From Sipunculus nudus (Eukaryota; Annelida; Sipuncula; Golfingiida; Sipunculidae): a DNA stretch of 64,000 bases. The notes beneath the pieces were generated by a model. It had not been told where the DNA came from and did not search any database. It saw only the letters and a list, made by a program, of their open reading frames with translations. Positions 11,301-21,675 of this stretch are shown here, piece by piece. The stretch lies in contig CM049317.1 of NCBI GenBank assembly GCA_026874595.1, positions 43,738,401 through 43,802,400 of the forward strand, written 5' to 3'. The position numbers were made by a program, and so were the translations under genes. Position 1 is the stretch's first letter. The number at the start of each line of letters is the position of its first letter.

Positions 11301-12549
11301 TGGAGTCCGTCAAAATTGAACAGTCGGCAAATTCAAGTAAATGAGGTCCGTCTTCATCGAAATATTTTTGTAATTATAAATCTTTTTGTCATTTACAAAT
11401 GTGCAACATTTAGGGACTTTGCTCTGTTCTTACATCAACAATAGTGGTGTTTTTATCGGTATAAATAACGGAAAATGAGGAAATAGGTTTATGGGGTCCG
11501 GGGACCGTGGGGTTCGAGTTTTACACACTTCCCTGCTTTCACTACCGCTCGGAAAATTTACATTCTTTGAAAGATCCCCCTTTTGAGCATTTTCCTCACG
11601 CGAGATCTCCTTGTGCACAATAGACCTTTTCGCTGCGCGGAGGTTACCTTTGAGAAGGGATCACTAATGGGGATTATTTCGGGCCGGTCAGCGCAAATTT
11701 AAGAAAAGCCCAGATAGGGCCCCCGGAGAAAAACTCTGTCCCGCCATCAAACACTTTGTGGCCATTGTGTTACCAGGCCCGAAGACACAAAGAAAAGAGG
11801 CGCCCGCGGGGGAGCAAATATTAAAATTATTAATGATGCAGGTAATACGCAAATATTGCAAATAAAAGGGGGCGGAATCTCTTCGGACAAACCCAGAGCA
11901 TATGTATGTCGAAAATCACGGCAATCCGTACGGCGGTATCAGAGGAGATACGGAAAATCACAAAAAACGCCTTACGCTATTAATATATAGATACCTTCGC
12001 ATTATGAAATACAAGTATTCGTAGATGACAGACCATGAACATAATTTTTATTTCGTGTAATACTGACCATGAACACTCTGTAATATATATAGGTTAGTAT
12101 CACAGTCAGTTTGGAGTGGAGGTCGCGGTTGTAAGCCTCATTCTTTGGATTTTGACATGCCGTTAGTGACTCATGGTTCAGTTGTATTTAAACCATTTTT
12201 TACGCATTATTACATTACCAGCACTGCATGTGTATTGTGTTTGTTGAAAATTCCCTTGGCTTCCTACTGGTTAATTTTACGGGTATATAAAAAATAATAT
12301 TTACAACACAATAAATGATGTTTGCGTTTAGTGTCACCTGGATTACATGCAGACATTTAGCCACGTAAATTTGAATAGTTTCGTTTGAAACGATGAGCCG
12401 AAAAGCCGACATCTTGCTATATAATAATCACATAATCTGATATGTTACCAATACCACTCACCTGTGCGGCTGTAGTTGCGGCTGTTACCGTGGCTTGGAT
12501 GGTTCAGAAGTAAGGATGTCACTAGGAAAATACTTGACACATAAATCAT
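6199..12549 (-). CDS. Type I membrane receptor with two C-type-lectin domains (8 exons)
   Basis: Gene model built by hand: exons 12549-12462, 9739-9548, 9269-9114, 8983-8951, 8279-8013, 7862-7716, 7276-7159 and 6925-6199. The coding total is 1728 nt, giving 575 residues plus TGA. Every intron is GT-AG. The first six introns are phase 1 and the last is phase 2, so all joins stay in frame. Order: signal peptide (residues 1 to about 21), lectin domain 1 (about 31-145), short linker, lectin domain 2 (about 157-292), transmembrane helix (about 306-326), cytoplasmic tail (327-575). Both lectin domains keep the disulfide cysteines and end in the typical 'YIC' / 'PFVC' strand. Neither shows EPN/QPD or WND, so classical calcium-dependent sugar binding is doubtful. 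It is probably a plasma-membrane recognition or adhesion receptor; the ligand is unknown. Exon 4 and the end of exon 5 are the least certain parts of the model. Confidence 0.8.
7094..7142. repeat. TA microsatellite at a splice donor
   Basis: (AT)n of about 49 bp starting 16 nt inside the last intron of the lectin receptor gene. Confidence 0.9.
7159..7276 (-). CDS. Lectin receptor exon 7: transmembrane segment
   Basis: 118 nt, acceptor GTACAG|, donor CTCAG|GTATTT, phase 1 in and phase 2 out. It encodes 'LAAGRLMF' followed by the hydrophobic 'LPAAVLTLILLVVIATIC' and a basic stop-transfer 'NREKLRK' completed by the next exon. This sets a type I topology. A TA repeat of about 49 bp begins 16 nt after the 5' splice site. 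Confidence 0.78.
7716..7862 (-). CDS. Lectin receptor exon 6: second half of C-type-lectin domain 2
   Basis: 147 nt, acceptor TTGCAG|, donor CCCAG|GTACTT, phase 1 at both ends. It encodes 'GACCGAVVDG', then 'SWTPVDCDSVIPFVCF', the closing strands of a C-type-lectin domain. The WND position reads WTP-V-D, so the second calcium-ligand set is not intact. Confidence 0.8.
8013..8279 (-). CDS. Lectin receptor exon 5: first half of C-type-lectin domain 2
   Basis: 267 nt from acceptor TTCTAG| to donor AGAA|GTATCT, phase 1 at both ends. An alternative donor ATG|GTACAA at 8027, also phase 1, would remove five residues. It encodes a cysteine-rich lead 'CALCGREC', then 'WFTADRTCREHRGRLL', the canonical A...C...G..L helix pattern, then 'GEYWTDLTR'. 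A TA microsatellite (8316-8355) sits just upstream of the acceptor where a pyrimidine tract would be expected. Confidence 0.75.
8316..8355. repeat. TA microsatellite upstream of a splice acceptor
   Basis: (TA)n of about 40 bp, 35-75 nt upstream of the exon 5 acceptor of the lectin receptor gene. Confidence 0.9.
8742..8983 (-). CDS. Alternative long form of exon 4 with its own stop codon
   Basis: If the donor at 8950 is not used, the frame stays open for 80 codons to a TGA at 8742. The extension contains 'GKVCNRRPNRTC' and 'MGYCVQFINQ', with four cysteines in all, and has coding-like composition. It has no transmembrane segment, so such a transcript would give a secreted, single-lectin-domain protein. 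No AATAAA was seen just downstream on this strand. It could instead be part of a constitutive exon whose donor was not recognised. I do not recognise the extension as a named domain. Confidence 0.35.
8951..8983 (-). CDS. Lectin receptor exon 4 (short form): linker between lectin domains
   Basis: Acceptor TATCCAG| at 8985-8984 starts a threonine-rich linker 'PTATTMHVGCT'. The donor CCG|GTAAAG at 8950 ends it after 33 nt in phase 1, which fits the acceptor of exon 5. The linker gives 'VE-PTATT', a usual spacer after a lectin domain. The same exon can be read past this donor (see 8742-8983), so its 3' end is uncertain. Confidence 0.5.
9114..9269 (-). CDS. Lectin receptor exon 3: second half of C-type-lectin domain 1
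   Basis: 156 nt, phase 1 in and out. Acceptor CTGTCAG|, donor GAAC|GTAAGT. It encodes 'NCGSLSMKGK', then 'RCFSEKSYICRVE', the three C-terminal cysteines of a C-type-lectin fold. There is no WND triplet before the third cysteine, and no EPN or QPD in the long loop. Calcium-dependent sugar ligation in this domain is therefore unlikely. Confidence 0.78.
9548..9739 (-). CDS. Lectin receptor exon 2: first half of C-type-lectin domain 1
   Basis: 192 nt, phase 1 in and out. Acceptor ATTAG| at 9741-9740, donor AAAG|GTACGA. It encodes 'LDFALKFCKNRGQIL', the helix-1 pattern of C-type-lectin folds (F..A...C...G..L), and ends in 'EWQWGDESLYK', matching the first tryptophan-rich strand. The exon boundary falls inside the fold, as it often does in animal lectin genes. 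Confidence 0.78.
9865..10180 (+). mobile_element. Short interspersed repeat with start hairpin, copy 1
   Basis: Starts ACTAGCAATTACCCGTG with the perfect hairpin CCGTGC-TAC-GCACGG (9877-9891). It ends CGCTATTAATATATAGAT, an ending shared with 11875-11992. It lies in intron 1 of the lectin receptor gene. The family is not identified. Confidence 0.45.
10181..11874. other. Intron 1 of the lectin receptor gene, no further feature recognised
   Basis: AT-rich, with a C9 run near 11178 and scattered 'ACGGACC' / 'GGTCCGT' phrases (10739-10790, 11340, 11500). No exon with a fitting phase-1 frame was found. Confidence 0.45.
11875..11992 (+). mobile_element. Short interspersed repeat, 3' part, copy 2
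   Basis: About 118 bp matching 10065-10180, including TCACGGCAATCCGTA and the end GCTATTAATATATAGAT. Also in intron 1 of the lectin receptor. Confidence 0.45.
12462..12549 (-). CDS. Lectin receptor exon 1: start codon and signal peptide
   Basis: The ATG at 12549 opens 29 codons: a short polar start, the hydrophobic stretch 'VSSIFLVTSLLL', then a polar segment with two possible N-glycosylation sites (NSR does not qualify as one; NYS does). It ends at a strong donor, ACAG|GTGAGT, in phase 1. Joined to exon 2 it reads '...NYSRT-VPNYRGKG...'. A signal peptide at exactly the position the downstream lectin exons need is the main reason for choosing this start. No TATA box was recognised upstream. 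Confidence 0.75.
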
Positions 12550-13931
12550 TTTTACAAATATCTTAAATCTTAATCAGAGCAGCATTTTGTCAGTATGGTA
12601 CAGTGGAAACACACAATACAGTGCTATAGGTCACTTTCAACCTGACGTGAAACTTAATTTAAGCCATGACTGCTATCCATTGCAAAAGGAAAAGTGTTTA
12701 ACGCTCTCAAGGGATACCCTTGTAGAACTACTAGCGCAAGCCTGTTTAATGGGATTATGCCAAAGTTATGTTCAGTTATAGTGACATAAAACCATATAAA
12801 CCCGATATCAAGAATATATATTGTATTATAACCAGCAGAAAAACTAACTCAATCAGATAATTAAGCAACCTTAATTGAAATAATTGCTGTACTAAACCAC
12901 GCAAACAACGATTGAACTGACATCAAAGGTAACAAATCAATAATATTGCAGGACATATCATGATTTTTCGTGATGGGTAAATTGCACATTCATCTTTCAC
13001 TGTGGTCAGAGTTAAAAGTCTAACATGATTGTGTCGGGGAAGGGGTTTGGTTTGATTGTAGACAAATCTGTATACTTGAATATCTGAATGGAAGGTCACA
13101 GATTCCTTTCTATAATCTGAGAATGCAATTACCACCTAGCAGACATTACCCATAAGTGCCAAGTCTCTACAGTTCAACCTCCGTCATCCGACCAGAAGAA
13201 CTCTTAGGACATCAACCCCCGTCATCCGACAAAAAAGAACTCTGAGTACATCAACCTCCGTCATCCGACAATAAAGAACTCTGTGAGGTATACCAAACAT
13301 TACAGCGAATGATTCCAGAGGTATGGTGTATTGAATGAAATGAAAACGATAAGGATGTGTGTTGTTTACTTAATTTGTCACACACTAAACATGATGCAGA
13401 GTATGATTCAACACAAGTTTATACGGCTCTGGTTTGTCCTTTTTTTATAACCGTCATAAATAGCACAGACATCAGACAATTACCGTTAAGGGTTTAATTG
13501 ATCTATAAATATACATGGTAATAATGAAAGCAGTTACAAAAAGTTTTCAGGAATCAACGTAATAATTCACAGGAATCCAGCACTGAATTGTTGTTGGATT
13601 TATTTCCTGATTTTAATGTATGCATATTTGAAAAGGGATATCATTGCCCAAATACTCCTGACATTATATGTTGCAGAACTGTCAACACGGAGCAAAACCG
13701 CGCATGCTTTGTGCAGTCCGATTCTCAATGATCTATAAATAAATAACAAATTATCAACTGCTAATTAATTCAGTTCATTTTCTCAAAATGCACTAATTGT
13801 AATCAATGTACAGTGCCATCTAAGAACCTTGGCGGTTAGAATTCCGTGATGCATTGTAAATCGGTGTTATCCGTCCCGCGGATGGTTACACAGGAAATAA
13901 CACTGTCGTTATATATATGTATGTATTTATA

Positions 13932-13975
<44 letters not shown>

Positions 13976-14689
13976 TATTTATAGTATTTAATTTTTTTAA
14001 ATATTTGATTATGTCTTAAAATGTGTTTCATTTTTACAAAGTTATTCTTTATTTTGATAAACATGAGTTTGATTTGTGCCTGGCAAGCTCATCGGTATCC
14101 CGAATTCTGGTATCGGACCTTGCTGAACTCGGTTAACACGAGGTCGGACTACTATACGATATCAGTCCATGGAGCCGGCGATCGTAGACCTCTTCAGATC
14201 GGACTATCACGATAACCTACCACGAAGCCGACGATCTCGGACTACATTAGATCACGGAAAAGGATTTCACAACTCTTAAAAAAAAGTTCTGTTTGCTTAT
14301 ACAATTATGAAATATAATGAAGTTTTGTTCATAATCAATTAGAAATTACCAAGTCTTGTTAAAACTACCGGCCAAACCTTCCAAAAACCTTACTAGCAGA
14401 TGCTAGCTCCTGCCATTTTTGAGATAGAATCGCTAAAAATCGCGAAAATTAAGCCCCGCCTATGTAAAGACAACCAGAGTTTATGTTTATAAGCCCATAT
14501 TAAATAAAATGTATTGACTTATGGGTTATATTTGCACAAATTATAGGAAACCGAAAACGTATTACAATAAATGTTGTATAACAAACAAAAACTTAATCCG
14601 ATAAGGTCACAACAAGACATTACTACAACCATATTCGCTACTTTTAAAGTCTTAAGATCATCAATCTACCTTTGTTTCGTATAGCTTTA

Positions 14690-14694
<5 letters not shown>
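12550..14694. other. Region between the lectin receptor and the LTR element
   Basis: Should hold the receptor's promoter (transcription runs leftwards from about 12.6 kb), but no TATA or initiator could be singled out. Contains a three-unit tandem repeat (13175-13285), TA/ATGT simple repeat at 13912-13980, and no other recognised gene. Confidence 0.4.
13175..13285. repeat. Three-copy 38/39-bp tandem repeat
   Basis: Units begin at 13175, 13213 and 13252 with CAACCTCCGTCATCCGAC (middle copy CAACCCCCG), each followed by an AGAACTCT phrase. Confidence 0.8.

Positions 14695-14739
<45 letters not shown>
14693..14739. repeat. TA microsatellite, LTR-element insertion target
   Basis: (TA)n ends exactly where the 5' LTR begins, and a TATAT with more TA repeat resumes after the 3' LTR (23139-23170). 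The element landed in a TA repeat. Confidence 0.85.
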
Positions 14740-14743
<4 letters not shown>

Positions 14744-15655
14744 ACAGTTGTCTGTTTTATTGTGAGCTGTTGACATGTCTCTTTTATTGTGCGCTGTTGA
14801 CATTCTGATTCGTGTTTGGCTCAAGCTCTGGGCGTTGCTATGCTACAGCGTTCTTTGTTCTAGCTGGCCGGGTGCGGCCCACGTGTAAAAACAACGGTCA
14901 TGCTAGTCTCGGGCTTTCTCGCCTGGCCGAGCCGGGCCGGCCCACGTGTGAATCCTGGTATTTAGAAACACAGCGTTCGTGGTTCTAGATGTTCCTGTAA
15001 CGTGTGTATACTATTGGGTTCTTTGGATTGTTCGAGAAATGGAAAGTTCTTGGCTTGAGGTGGTTTTATAAATAAAGGGCTGTGTTTTAGATCCGAGAGA
15101 GAGGAGAGAAATATTCCAGCGGACATAGAAAGGTGTAAGTCAGTTGTAGACCTTATCCAATAAGTGCGGCAGTTATAGATTTTCTTCTAAATTTGGGACG
15201 GATCTTATATAGTCCTCAGTTTGCTTTCGGGATTATAACAAGACCGTCACTTTTGGATTACAACGGATTGATTATGTGAATGAACTGGACTGTTTTTCTC
15301 TGAGAAGATTAATGTGAACTGTTCATCTGGGTTGTACGTTATAAAGGACCTGTTGTCGCTGTGACAGTATTGGCATCCAGGTACTGTACACTTTATTTTA
15401 TATACTTGTATTTATTGACTGTTGTTATACTGTGTAATTGTATTGATTTAGTGTATTGTAATGTTAGGGTTGTTTTAAGAATAAATTATAATTATTTGTT
15501 AACAAAACAAAAAAAAAACAACAAAACACTGACTTCTTTACTCATTCCCCTAGACATTTCAAAATCTGTGTTACAGAATCTGATTTTATTTGATCTCCAT
15601 AACCAAATTTATGCTCGTCACGACTACGTGATCTGTTGATATTAGGTTCCGTAAC
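14740..15655 (+). repeat. 5' LTR
   Basis: Begins TGTTACAG right after a TA microsatellite and ends GGTTCCGTAAC(A). It contains a TATA box TATAAATA (15067-15074) followed by an AGAGAGAGGAGAG tract, and a poly(A) signal AATAAA (15480-15485). Those positions suggest U3/R/U5 boundaries at roughly 15095 and 15500. It is about 90% identical to 22222-23138 by eye. Confidence 0.88.
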
Positions 15656-15662
15656 ATAAAAT

Positions 15663-15680
15663 TGTGGGCTCGTCTGGGAG
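15663..15680 (+). promoter_or_regulatory. Primer-binding site, tRNA-Pro-like
   Basis: TGTGGGCTCGTCTGGGAG lies seven bases after the 5' LTR. It matches the tRNA-Pro 3' end complement at 15 of 18 positions by my count, including the GGGCTCGTC core. The tRNA identity is inferred from that match only. Confidence 0.65.
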
Positions 15681-15837
15681 GCTTAATAGTTTTGAAAAAT
15701 TATTAGGTTTGGACCTAGACACCTTGTGTACAGAACATTGTTTACAGGATTACACATTGTTTACATTACATTGTTTACAAAATTTATCTCAGAGGTTTTT
15801 TGTTATTGTTTAACATCTTAACTAGCAGATTTCAAAC

Positions 15838-17080
15838 CTGAGACATTTGTTGAAGATCGCGACCCTGATCAATTTGAACAGTTGACAAAGGAACTGTTGT
15901 TGCGTTTGGGACAAAACTTAGGGCTAGGTGTGAAAAAAGCTTTGAGAAAGCCTGATATCATTGCTAAAATCATGCAAGATCTAGTTTAACAAAGGTTTAA
16001 TTGAAGAGAGTGAAGTGGTAACGTGTACAAATGAGAGCCTTGCTATGCAGTTGGAATTAAAAACTGTTAGAAGTGCAAGAAAGGTTACAAAGAGAAAGAC
16101 TAGAAAAAGAAAAAGAAATTGAGTTAAAACGACTGGAGTTAGAAAGACTTAAATTAGAACACAGTTACCCTAACTCACAGTTTTGATGTTACTAAACACA
16201 CAAGACTTGTCTCACCTTTTCAAGAAAAAGAAGTTGATAAAGATTTCTTACACTTTGAGAAGGAGGCTGAAAATTGAAAATGGCCTAAGAAAAATTGGAC
16301 TATGCTATTACAAAGTGTATTGACTAGCAAGGCCAGAGAAATTTATACAGAGCTTTCAGTAGAAGCCGCTGCTAACTATGACCAGGTTAAACGGTAAATC
16401 CTAAAAGGTTAACGCTGGTGTAGTTCTAAAAATGTAATGAAAGATTATGACAATTTGCGCCAGTTGATTTTGCTTGAAGAATTTAGGCGCTGCATTAACG
16501 CAGATGTTAAAACTTTTCTGGATGAGAAAAGTCCTGAAACACTTGACATTGCTTAATTAGCTGATGATTATTCATTAACACACAAAATGTCCCTTACTAG
16601 CAAATCATACCAGTCATTCACAAACAAGAATGTAAGAGTTTGATGCTACGGAGGCCAACCTGCCGTCTCACTTCAAAGAAGAATCCGTAGCTTGCGGGGT
16701 AAAAACCTCAGTTGATTCCTGCGAGGAATAAATAAGACTAGGTCCCTACAAGACTCCTGGGAGAAGTATCCTTTAAATAAGACTAAGTCCTTTAATGACT
16801 CTTACGAGAGTATTTCAAATGAGGCCAGGTCCATTTATTACAAACAGAAGTTTGTTTCTGCTGAGGAAAATTCCTCTGTTGACTCCCATGAGGAGTTTGA
16901 TTGTAATAAGGATGTAGATTCCTTTAATGACTCTGGAAAAGAGTTTGTGATTGACACTATCAGTGTCAGTTCTTTGTTTGAGGAAACTGAGGTAGTAGAT
17001 TCCTCTCCTGACTCTGAAATGGAGTTATTTGAGCCATTCATACATGATGGTGTTGTATCAATTTCAAGTGATTTTTTCAG
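15838..17080 (+). pseudogene. Degenerate gag of the LTR element
   Basis: Broken reading frames contain 'EKEIELKRLELERLKLEH', a charged coiled coil, then a block around 16240-16600 with 'FLHFEKEAEN', 'LTSKAREIYTELSVEAA' and 'LDEKSPETLDIA'. The last resembles the SCAN-like capsid domain of gypsy gag proteins. Near 16640 a 'CYG.QP' remnant may be a decayed zinc knuckle. Several stops and shifts interrupt it. The following acidic, Ser-rich stretch (about 16740-17060) stays open and resembles the linker before protease. Confidence 0.6.
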
Positions 17081-17545
17081 ATTCTACCCGTATTAGAAAT
17101 TTGAGGGACACTGGTTCAGGCCAGACTCTCATGTAAGCAAACACTTTGCCATGTTCTAATAGGTCTGTTACTGGTGCACATGCACTTGTAAATGGTGTGT
17201 TTTCAGACAAGCACACTTCAGTTCCGCTTCACAGTATACATTTAAAGTTAGATTTGATTTCTGGGAATATTACTGTGGGCATAAGAACTATTTTACATTT
17301 TAAGGGAATTCAATTGCTGCTAGGCAATAATGTTGCAGGTGACAAAGTACAGCCTGTACCAATAGTGACAGAAAAGCCGTCACTTGATCAGGACACTGAA
17401 AGTCAGGAAATTCCTGGTTTGTATCCTTCTTGTGCTGTAACTAGATCTATGGCCAAGAAAACCACACATGAAGATAATGGTCCAGATAATAACACTCTGG
17501 GAGTCACAAGTGACTCGTCTGACGACTCGCCCGTACAAGATGCAG
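17080..17545 (+). pseudogene. Retropepsin-like protease of the LTR element
   Basis: 'LRDTGSGQTLM' carries the D-T-G catalytic signature; an in-frame stop follows it. Then come 'ISGNITVGI' and 'GIQLLLGNNVAGDKV', the typical C-terminal strand of gypsy proteases, and a linker with 'CAVTRSMAKK'. In ordinary gypsy elements that linker leads into RT; here it leads into integrase. Confidence 0.75.
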
Positions 17546-18640
17546 CATTTTCAAGGTCATATGCATGGCACATGAGGTTCCTTTGTCTGGCAATTTAGGT
17601 ATAAATAAAACTTATCAGAAAGTTAGTACACACTTCTATTGGCCTAACCTCAGGACAGATATTGTACAATACTGTAAATCATGCCACACATGCCAGATGG
17701 TAGGCAAGCCAAATCAGAATCCTCCTAAAGCCCCACTTAGGCCTATTCCTGCTTTCAAGGAACCATTTAGTAGGATTATTCTTGACTGTGTTGGACCACT
17801 GCCCAAAACAAAATCTGGACATGAATACTTGTTGACAATTATCTGCACATCTACCAGGTTCCCTGAGGCAATACCATTGCGGAAAATTAATGCCAAAAGT
17901 GTTGTCAAGGCTCTGGCCAAGTTTTTTACAACTTTTGGATTACCAAAATCCGTCCAGCCTGACCAAGGGGTCAATTTTATGTCTGGCTTATTCCAGTAAT
18001 GTATGCTTGAGCTAGGCATAAAACAGTACAGCTCTTCGCCATACCATCCTGAAAGTCAGGGCACCCTCAAGCGTTTTCACCAGACATTAAAAAATATGAT
18101 AAGGACCTATTGCTATGAAACACAGAAAAACTGGGATGAAGGAATCCACCTGTAGCTGTTTGCTGTCAGAGAATCATTTCAAGGGTCCTTGGGTTTCAGT
18201 CCCTTTAAACTAATTTTCGGACACTCAGTTCTCGGTCCATAAAAACTGCTTAAAGAAAAACTCTTGTGTGTAAATCCTGATTCTCTTAGTTTGTTACAGT
18301 ATGTCTAAAACTTTCGCACTAAACTACACAATACTTGTGAGATTGCAAAGTCTAATCTAAAATCTGCACAAAGTAAAATGAAAACAAAGTATGACAAGCA
18401 TACTGTAAGCAGGACGTTTGAGCCTGGTGAAAAAGTCCTTGCCTTACTTCCCATCCCTGGCAGACCTCTGCAAGCTAGGTATTTTGGTCCTTACATTGTT
18501 GACAAGAAAGTCAGTGATTTAAATTACATACTTTTGACACCAGATAGGCGTGAGAAGAAACAACTGTGCCATGTTAACATGTTGAAACCATATTATGACA
18601 GAAATGGCACATCAGATGTTGTACATAATTGTGTAAAAAC
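17546..18640 (+). pseudogene. Integrase of the LTR element, with GPY/F C-terminal module
   Basis: Starts in a shifted frame with 'KVICMAHEVPLSGNLG', the HHCC zinc-binding domain (second His changed to Asn), continuing 'FYWPNLRTDIVQYC' and 'CHTCQ'. The catalytic core shows D at 'ILDCVGPLP' and D at 'QPDQGVNF'. The expected Glu is Lys in 'GTLKRFHQTLK'. Stops occur at 17998 and near 18153. The end has 'RYFGPYIVDKK' and 'LCHVNMLKPYYDR', a GPY/F module. Position upstream of RT is the notable feature. Inactive. Confidence 0.85.
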
Positions 18641-18829
18641 TGACCCTGACCCAGTTAAAGTAGATATTGATTGTAAGTGTGATGTAGACATTCAGTGTGG
18701 TACAGTACCATTAAAAACTCAGATGTGCTTATCAACCTGGATGCCAAACTGTCACACCTTAGCGCACAACAATAACAAGACCTCAAGAACCTACTGCGGA
18801 ATTATGAACATTTGTTTAGTGACATTCCA

Positions 18830-19528
18830 ACGCGAACTAACATATTGTGCCATGACGTCGATGTTGGCGAGGCAAGCGCAGTCAAGCAGCACCCATATAG
18901 ACTGAATCCAGAAAAGCAAAAGTAAATACAGGATGAGATTCAATATTTTTTGGACAATGATTTTATTGAACCTAGTATAAGTAACTGTAGTTCACCATGT
19001 ATTCTTGTGCAAAAACCTGATGGAAGTTACTGTATGTGCACAGATTATCGAAAACTTAACTCTGTCACCAAGACTGACATGGCATGGTATTGATAGAGTC
19101 GGTTGCTCCAGATATGTCTCCAAGTTTGACTTGCTAAAAGGATTCTGGCAAGTTCCGCTGACAGAACGAGCGAAAGAAGAGTCCTCATTTGTGACGCCGA
19201 AAGGACTGTACCAGTATAAAGTTATGCCGTTTGGCATGAAGAACTCGCCAGCCACAATCCAGCGCCTCATCCATATTGTTGTCAAGGACATTCAGGGCTG
19301 CGACGCATATATTGATGACCTTATCGTGTACGGCGACGCCTGGGAGAAAGAGCTGCAAAATCTTCGCGACCTCTATGAAAGACTCAGTGAAGCACGTCTG
19401 ACCATCAACTTAGTCAAATCTGAGTTTTATCATGCACATGTAACATTTTTGGGTCATATTGTAGGGCAGGGTCAAGTTAAACCTGTTAATGCTATTTTTG
19501 CATTTCCTAGACCAGAAAACGAAAAGCA
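18830..19528 (+). pseudogene. Reverse transcriptase of the LTR element, interrupted
   Basis: 'HDVDVGEASAVKQHPYRL' and 'SPCILVQKPDGSYCMCTDYR' form the N-terminal RT fingers. After a shift come 'SKFDLLKGFWQVPLT' (first catalytic Asp), 'VMPFGMKNSPAT' and 'AYIDDLIVYGD' (YxDD box), then 'VTFLGHIVGQG'. It stops at '...PRPENEKQ', where the family B repeat enters. The connecting segment usually rich in 'LR.FLG...YYR' is missing, so insertion was accompanied by loss of roughly 100 bp. Confidence 0.85.
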
Positions 19529-21675
19529 AACAAGTGATCCATGGGTCATGACGCTCAGCCGACTGACATGTTGACAATGTGTCCTTGCATAGGGAACTAA
19601 TTAAGATAATGGAGGTGGCACCATCATTCATGTAAGATATCTTCAAGACATTAAGACGCATAAGCACACCAAATTTTAGGACAATCCATTCACCCATTCC
19701 TGAGGAATCTCTCAATTTGTGTGTTTTTTGCATTATTTCTGGGGTCTTCAAACATGCCGCAAAAATTAAAAAATATGAGATATAGACACCTATAATTTCA
19801 AGTTTGCATGGAGACTTATAATGGACCTCCCTGGATGTCAAATCAGAAGATACTAGGTCCAATGTTTATGATTTGTGCACTGCTTTTGTTTAAAACTGTT
19901 TTGAGGGCACTTTTGAGCGCCATAGCTCAAATGGTATGGGTAAGAGAGACCTAATTCAGGTTTCCTTGAAGACTTTTCATGGACCTTCAAGGATGTCAAG
20001 TTGAAATATTCTACGTCTAGTCAATATGATTTGTGCCCTGTTAACAGATGACCTCATATCCTTGATCATTATCAATGCAAAGAGTCATGGTGATCAATGC
20101 ATTAGTTGTTCAGATACTTGAGCTTTTGTTTCCATTTTTTCATTACTCTTGGGGTATTTTAGAGGTTTTGGGTAATAGAGATCTAATTTTAGGTTTCCTC
20201 AGAGACTTTTCATGGGCCTCCTGCTTTCATCTCCCCAGCCACAGTTAGGCTTGTTTATAATGCCTTTATTTTTAATGGACCATGCCATTTTTAATAGACC
20301 TCTCTGCATGTTAAGTAAGAAGATTCTAGATCCAGCGGTTACGATTTGTGCCCTGCTAGCTGATTAACACATCTTTAAAGGTCTCAAAAATAGAGTAAAA
20401 AATCATTAAATAAAAAAAATACAGGTGGCGCCACCTGCCTGCAGAAACTGATGAAACACTCCGTGATCAATTTCCATGCAAAGAATCATGGCGATCAATG
20501 CATTATTTGTTCAGATACTTGAGCTTTTCTATGAAATTTCCAATTATTCTGGCAGGTACTTCGCAGCCCCATAGCTGGAAGAATATGGGTAACAGAGACC
20601 TAATTCCAGGTTTCCAAGGAAATTTTTTGTGGACCTTTCTGAATTTCAAGTGAGAAGATTTGTGGTCCAGGGGTTACGATTTGTGCCATGTTTACAGATG
20701 ACAACCATCTTTAAAGGTCTCAAAAATAGAGAAAAAATCGTAAAAATAAAAATATACAGGTGGCGCTTCCAGTCTGCAGAAACTGAAGAAACACTCCATG
20801 ATCAATATCCATGCAAAAAATCATGGTGACCAATGCATTAGTGTTCAGATACTTGAGCTTTTCTATGAAATTTTCAACTATTCTGGGGGGTATTTCACAG
20901 ACCCATAGCTGGAAGAATATGGGTAACAGAGACTTAATTTAAGGTTTCCAAAGAGGTTTTTCATTGACCTCTCAGGATTTTTAGTAACATGATCCAAGAA
21001 CCAGCGGTTACGATTTTTGCCCTTTTAACAGATGACAGCATCTTTAAAGGTCTCATAAATAAAGAAAAAAAAATTTGTAAAAATTCGAAAAAATACAGGT
21101 GGCGCCACCTGTCTGCAGAAACTGATGAAACACTCCATGATCAATATCCATGCAAAAAAATCATGGTGATCAATGCATAAGTTGTTCAGATACTTGAACT
21201 TTTGTATGAAATTGCCATTATTCTTGGGGGTACTTTGGAGCCCCATAGCTGGAAGAATATGGGTAACAGAGACCTTATTTCAAGTTTTCAAGGAGATTTT
21301 TCATGGACCTCTCCGGATGTCAAGTAAGAAGATTCTTGGTCTAGCGGTTACAATTTGTGCCCTGTTAATAGATGACTCAAAAATAGAGAAAAAAGTGAAA
21401 AAATCGAAAAAATACAGGTGGCGCTACCAGTCTGCAGAAACTGATGAAACACTCCATGATCAATATCCATGCAAAGAATCATGGTGATCAATGCATTAGT
21501 TGTTCAGATACTTGAGCTTTAAATTTGTATCAAATTTTCCAATATTTTGGGGAATACTTCGGAGCCTCATAGCTGGGTGAATATGGGTAACAGAGACCTA
21601 ATTTCAGGTTTTCAAGGAGATATTTCATGGACCTCTCTGGATGTCAAGTAAGAAGATTCTAGGTCAAGCGGTTAC
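19529..21675 (+). mobile_element. Family B repeat inserted in the RT gene
   Basis: Begins AACAAGTGATCCATGGGTCA, the B-family start hairpin, with TGACGCTCAGCCGACTGACA following. It then carries about four tandem units of 325-338 bp (marker GCGGTTACGATTTGTGCC near 20334, 20672, 21004, 21342 and 21667). Each unit has one GGTGGCGCCACC-type palindrome (20424, 20760 imperfect, 21098, 21418 imperfect). It stops inside a unit without the 3' hairpin, where RNase H coding resumes at 'DAFQNLK'. Confidence 0.7.
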
